Source: JAAYJR01 sp964563975 (GTDB lineage Bacteria; Bacteroidota; Bacteroidia; Bacteroidales; Prolixibacteraceae). From it: a stretch of 36,291 nt of DNA. Positions 33,417-36,291 of this stretch are shown here, one piece after another. Under the pieces are notes generated by a model. That model was not told the DNA's origin. It did no database searches and saw only the letters and a list, made by a program, of their open reading frames with translations. The position numbers and the translations under genes are program-made. The stretch is from NCBI GenBank assembly GCA_964563975.1, contig CAZLZJ010000020.1:1-36291 (forward strand). The letters run 5' to 3'. The stretch's first letter is position 1; each line of letters opens with the position of its first letter.

Positions 33417-34832
33417 ATGAAACGAATATCCTTTTTTGCAATGGTAGCTATAGTATTGTTTTCAGCCTGCTCCGGCGGAGGTAGCAAAGTTGAAGAAAAA
33501 AAAGAAGCAGGGCCATTTACCGGGGCCAAAGGGGAGGTAAAATTAATGACACTTGCCCCAGGCCATTTCCATGCTGCACTTGTTCAGAAATTAATGTATG
33601 AACAGGTTGATCCTGTTGTTCATATTTATGCTCCGGAAGGACCGGAAGTCGAGGATCACCTTTTGAGGATCGAAGGGTACAACAGGAGGCCGGACAATCC
33701 TACTTCATGGGAATCGGTTGTTTATAAAGGACCTGATTATTTGCAGAAAATGTTGTCTGAAAAACCGGGTAATGTAATGGTGGTTGCAGGCAATAATGCA
33801 AAAAAGACAGAGTATATCCTAAAAGCAGTTGAAGCAGGTATTAATGTATTGTCCGATAAGCCTATGGTAATATCACCCGATGAGTTTCCAAAATTGGAAC
33901 AGGCTTTTCGTGTTGCTGAAGAAAAAGGAGTGCTGTTGTATGATATAATGACAGAAAGATATGAAGTAACGACCATACTTCAGCGTGAGCTGTCAAAAAT
34001 ACCGGAAGTGTTTGGTTCTTTACAAAATGGATCTGTTGATGAGCCTGCTGTCACAAAAGAGAGTGTTCACCATTTTTTCAAATATGTATCAGGAAGTCCC
34101 TTAACCAGGCCGCCGTGGTATTTTGACGTAAAACAACAGGGTGACGGTATTGTTGATGTTACAACTCATCTTGTTGATCTTATTCAGTGGGAGGCATTTC
34201 CTGAGGTACCGCTTAAAAAAGAGGATATTGACATTGTTTCAGCCAAACGCTGGCCGACCGACCTGACTTCACAAATGTTTAAACAGGTTACCGGACTTGA
34301 TGAGTACCCCGAGTACCTTAATAAAGATGTTGTGAACGGTATATTGAAAGTTTATAGCAACGGTGAAATAAATTATAAAATCAAAGATGTTCATGCCAGG
34401 GTATCTGTGATCTGGAATTTTGAGGCTCCCGAAGGTACAGGCGACACACACTACTCAATAATGAGAGGTTCTATTTGTAATCTGATAATAAAACAGGGTA
34501 AGGAACAGGGGTATAAACCTGAATTATATGTTGAGGCAACAATTGACAGGGGATTGGAAACTTTTGCCGGCGGGCTGGATAAGGCCGTTAATCAGGATCT
34601 GGATGTTATGTTTCCCGGGATAAGGCTTAAAAAATTAGAAGATAAATTGTGGATGGTTGAGATTCCGGATAAGTATAAAGTTGGGCATGAAGCTCATTTC
34701 GGACAGGTTACGGAAAAGTACCTGCGTTATCTGGTATGGGGCAGACTGCCTGAATGGGAAGTGCCTAATATGATCACTAAATATTATACTACCACAGCCG
34801 GTTTGAAAGCTGCAATGGAAGCAATGCCATAA
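33417..34832 (+). CDS. Lipoprotein Gfo/Idh/MocA-like putative oxidoreductase
   Basis: A 471-residue protein. The signal ends in LFSAC with Cys18 followed by SGGGSK, so it is a predicted lipoprotein, unlike its two Tat-exported relatives at 15601-18727. The N-terminal Rossmann-like domain has VKLMTLAPGHFHAALVQ, VMVVAGNNAKKTEYILKAVEAGINVLSDKPM; the EKP-type motif is DKP at 147-149 with lysine kept. A C-terminal putative-oxidoreductase domain follows, containing SPLTRPPWYFDVKQQGDGIVDVTTHLVDLIQWE and the terminal WGRLPEWEVPNMITKYYTTTAGL. The usual glycine-rich GxGxxG is replaced by LAPGHFH, so cofactor binding may differ. The substrate is unknown; a carbohydrate is the family expectation. It is monocistronic and faces the M16 peptidase gene. 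Confidence 0.88.
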   Translation: MKRISFFAMVAIVLFSACSGGGSKVEEKKEAGPFTGAKGEVKLMTLAPGHFHAALVQKLMYEQVDPVVHIYAPEGPEVEDHLLRIEGYNRRPDNPTSWESVVYKGPDYLQKMLSEKPGNVMVVAGNNAKKTEYILKAVEAGINVLSDKPMVISPDEFPKLEQAFRVAEEKGVLLYDIMTERYEVTTILQRELSKIPEVFGSLQNGSVDEPAVTKESVHHFFKYVSGSPLTRPPWYFDVKQQGDGIVDVTTHLVDLIQWEAFPEVPLKKEDIDIVSAKRWPTDLTSQMFKQVTGLDEYPEYLNKDVVNGILKVYSNGEINYKIKDVHARVSVIWNFEAPEGTGDTHYSIMRGSICNLIIKQGKEQGYKPELYVEATIDRGLETFAGGLDKAVNQDLDVMFPGIRLKKLEDKLWMVEIPDKYKVGHEAHFGQVTEKYLRYLVWGRLPEWEVPNMITKYYTTTAGLKAAMEAMP

Positions 34833-34850
34833 ATGTGCTTTTTTTATGAC

Positions 34851-36080
34851 TTAGCGATAGACGATTCTGCTTATATTTTCGGGGGCTAATATTTGATTGG
34901 CTATTTCCTGTATGTCATCCCGGGTTATAGTTTCAATTTTTTTGAAAACAGATTCTACAGCTTCTACTTTATTGAAAAGTAAAAAGCTTTTTCCAATGCT
35001 TAGCATCAGGTCTTCATGATTTTCTGTTGAGATAGCTATCTGGCCCATAAGTTGTTTTTGGGCTTTACTTAATTGCATTATACCTAATTTTTTTTCACGT
35101 ATAAGTTTGAACTCTTTTAATACCAGATCGGTGGCTTTTTCTAAGTTATCATGATCTGTTCCAAAATATACATTGAACAATCCGGTATCGATATAGGGAG
35201 TATAACCGGATTCTATATTATATGCTATCCCTTTTTTTTCGCGTAAAGTTAAATTCAGCCTTGAATTCATTGCTTGCCCCCCAAGAATATTGTTAAGCAG
35301 TACCATTGTTATCCGCTTGGGATGCATAACATCATAAGCAATATTTCCAAGTATGCAATGTGACTGAAATGTATTTTTTTCAACAATCTTATTTTTCGGA
35401 ATATAATTTTTAAAACGATTGCGCCCGTTTATACCTGTTTTCATTCCGGCAATACCAAAATATTTTTCAATAAGCTTAATCAGCTCCTTAAAAGATATTT
35501 TACCTACCGAACTAATCACCATTTGGTCAGTATGGTAATTTTTTTGAATAAACTGAATAATTGAGTTACGGTTGAAAGTGGTAATGTTCTCTTTCGTTCC
35601 CAGAATATTGCGGGCTATCGGGTGGCCATCAAAAACCATCTCTTCAAATTCATCGAATATCAGATCTGATGGTGAATCTTTAAATGAGTTAATCTCCTCT
35701 ATAATGACCTCTTTTTCGCGTTGCAACTCTTTTTCAGGATAAGAACTGTTAAAAAGGATATCGCTTAGTAACTCTGCAGTTCTGTCATAAAATTCTGAAA
35801 GAAAGGTAGAGAAAAGAGTTGTCTCCTCTTTTGTAGTATAAGCGTTCAGCTCTCCTCCCACATCTTCTATTCTGCTAAGAATATGAAATGCCCTGCGTTT
35901 TCTTGTGCCTTTAAATACTGAATGTTCAATAAAGTGGGCAAGTCCGTGTTCGTGAGGTTCTTCGTCTCGTGATCCTGTATTTATGATTACTCCCATATGA
36001 GCAACCGGAGAATCTGTTGGCTTATGAATAAGCCTGATTCCGTTTGGGAGTGTATATGTCAGAAAATCAGATTCGGGCAT
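34851..36080 (-). CDS. M16 family zinc metallopeptidase
   Basis: A 409-residue pitrilysin/insulinase-family peptidase. The inverted zinc motif HxxEH is HFIEH at 49-53 (GLAHFIEHSVFKGT), and the third ligand is expected in the glutamate-rich helix EKEVIIEEINSFKDSP. The second, inactive-type half contains RNRF...FQSHCILGNIAYDV and LNNILGGQAMNSRLNLTLREKKGIAYNIESGY, the conserved R/Y region that completes the active chamber. There is no signal peptide, so it is probably cytosolic, like the short two-domain processing-peptidase forms. It has its own promoter-like box and is divergent from tRNA-Phe. Its substrate is unknown. Confidence 0.95.
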   Translation of the reverse strand: MPESDFLTYTLPNGIRLIHKPTDSPVAHMGVIINTGSRDEEPHEHGLAHFIEHSVFKGTRKRRAFHILSRIEDVGGELNAYTTKEETTLFSTFLSEFYDRTAELLSDILFNSSYPEKELQREKEVIIEEINSFKDSPSDLIFDEFEEMVFDGHPIARNILGTKENITTFNRNSIIQFIQKNYHTDQMVISSVGKISFKELIKLIEKYFGIAGMKTGINGRNRFKNYIPKNKIVEKNTFQSHCILGNIAYDVMHPKRITMVLLNNILGGQAMNSRLNLTLREKKGIAYNIESGYTPYIDTGLFNVYFGTDHDNLEKATDLVLKEFKLIREKKLGIMQLSKAQKQLMGQIAISTENHEDLMLSIGKSFLLFNKVEAVESVFKKIETITRDDIQEIANQILAPENISRIVYR

Positions 36081-36100
36081 TATATATAATAAATCAGCTG

Positions 36101-36108
36101 CAAAATTA
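36101..36108 (-). promoter_or_regulatory. Candidate -7 box for the M16 peptidase gene
   Basis: On the minus strand it reads TAATTTTG, matching TAnnTTTG, 21 bp before the ATG at 36080. A TTG lies 16 bp further upstream, slightly too close for a standard -33 element. Confidence 0.45.
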
Positions 36109-36175
36109 ATAAATTTACCATAAACAAGCTGATTTAATATCGATGTAAAAATAGAGAATGATTTGAAAAAGTTTT

Positions 36176-36205
36176 TTTGTGATTATAAAAAATTGTTTAC
36201 TTTTG
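36176..36205 (+). promoter_or_regulatory. Promoter for tRNA-Phe
   Basis: TTTG at 36176-36179, an 18-bp spacer, then TACTTTTG at 36198-36205. This is the best -33/-7 match to the Bacteroidota consensus in the window. The tRNA begins 13 bp after the -7 box. Confidence 0.65.
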
Positions 36206-36217
36206 CATCACCAAAAA

Positions 36218-36290
<73 letters not shown>

Positions 36291-36291
36291 C

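Overview
The window looks like a chromosomal core region of a Bacteroidota (Bacteroidetes) bacterium, probably Bacteroidales/Marinilabiliales-like. This rests on AT-rich intergenic DNA, promoters of the TAnnTTTG type, a type IX secretion (T9SS) sorting domain, carboxypeptidase-regulatory-like domain proteins, and gene neighbourhoods typical of the phylum. Those neighbourhoods are DUF3098-uppP-truB-queA, purM-prfA-pyrF, sigma-54 regulator-lptE-TPR protein-secG, and parE-parC. I see no phage, insertion sequence, CRISPR array or defence island. The genus assignment is inference.

Layout. 1-1865: two exported carboxypeptidase-regulatory-like proteins whose 3' ends overlap convergently. 1869-7068 (minus): valS, a fibronectin-like lipoprotein, a zinc-ribbon methyltransferase and a SIMPL-domain protein. 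7104-11288 (minus): queA, truB, a frame-disrupted uppP, a DUF3098 membrane protein and an EamA transporter. 11433-15480: pgi (plus), facing gpsA and a hexokinase (minus). 15601-18727 (minus): two tandem Tat-exported Gfo/Idh/MocA oxidoreductases. 18728-19206: the only gene-free stretch over 300 bp. 19207-24004 (plus): a FadD-like acyl-CoA synthetase, then purM-prfA-pyrF. 24015-25177 (minus): a T9SS mini-protein and kdsB. 25343-28077 (plus): sigma-54 regulator, lptE, TPR protein, secG. 28081-33148 (minus): aroK, parC, parE. 33417-34832 (plus): a lipoprotein oxidoreductase. 34851-36080 (minus): an M16 peptidase. The window ends with tRNA-Phe at 36218-36290.

Functionally this is mostly housekeeping: translation and tRNA modification (ValS, QueA, TruB, RF1, tRNA-Phe), nucleotide synthesis (PurM, PyrF), envelope biogenesis (UppP, KdsB, LptE, SecG, GpsA), chromosome decatenation (ParE/ParC) and glucose-6-phosphate metabolism (hexokinase, Pgi). 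The three exported Gfo/Idh/MocA-type oxidoreductases suggest periplasmic or surface carbohydrate conversion.

No clearly new multi-gene system is visible. The points most worth checking are: a dispersed, partly palindromic repeat of about 50 bp, found three times and always just upstream of and co-oriented with a gene; a 9-T run that splits uppP into two frames; loss of the conserved lysine of the EKP motif in one Gfo/Idh/MocA paralogue; a secreted protein that is almost entirely a T9SS sorting domain; and two perfect inverted repeats in the upstream regions of oxidoreductase genes.
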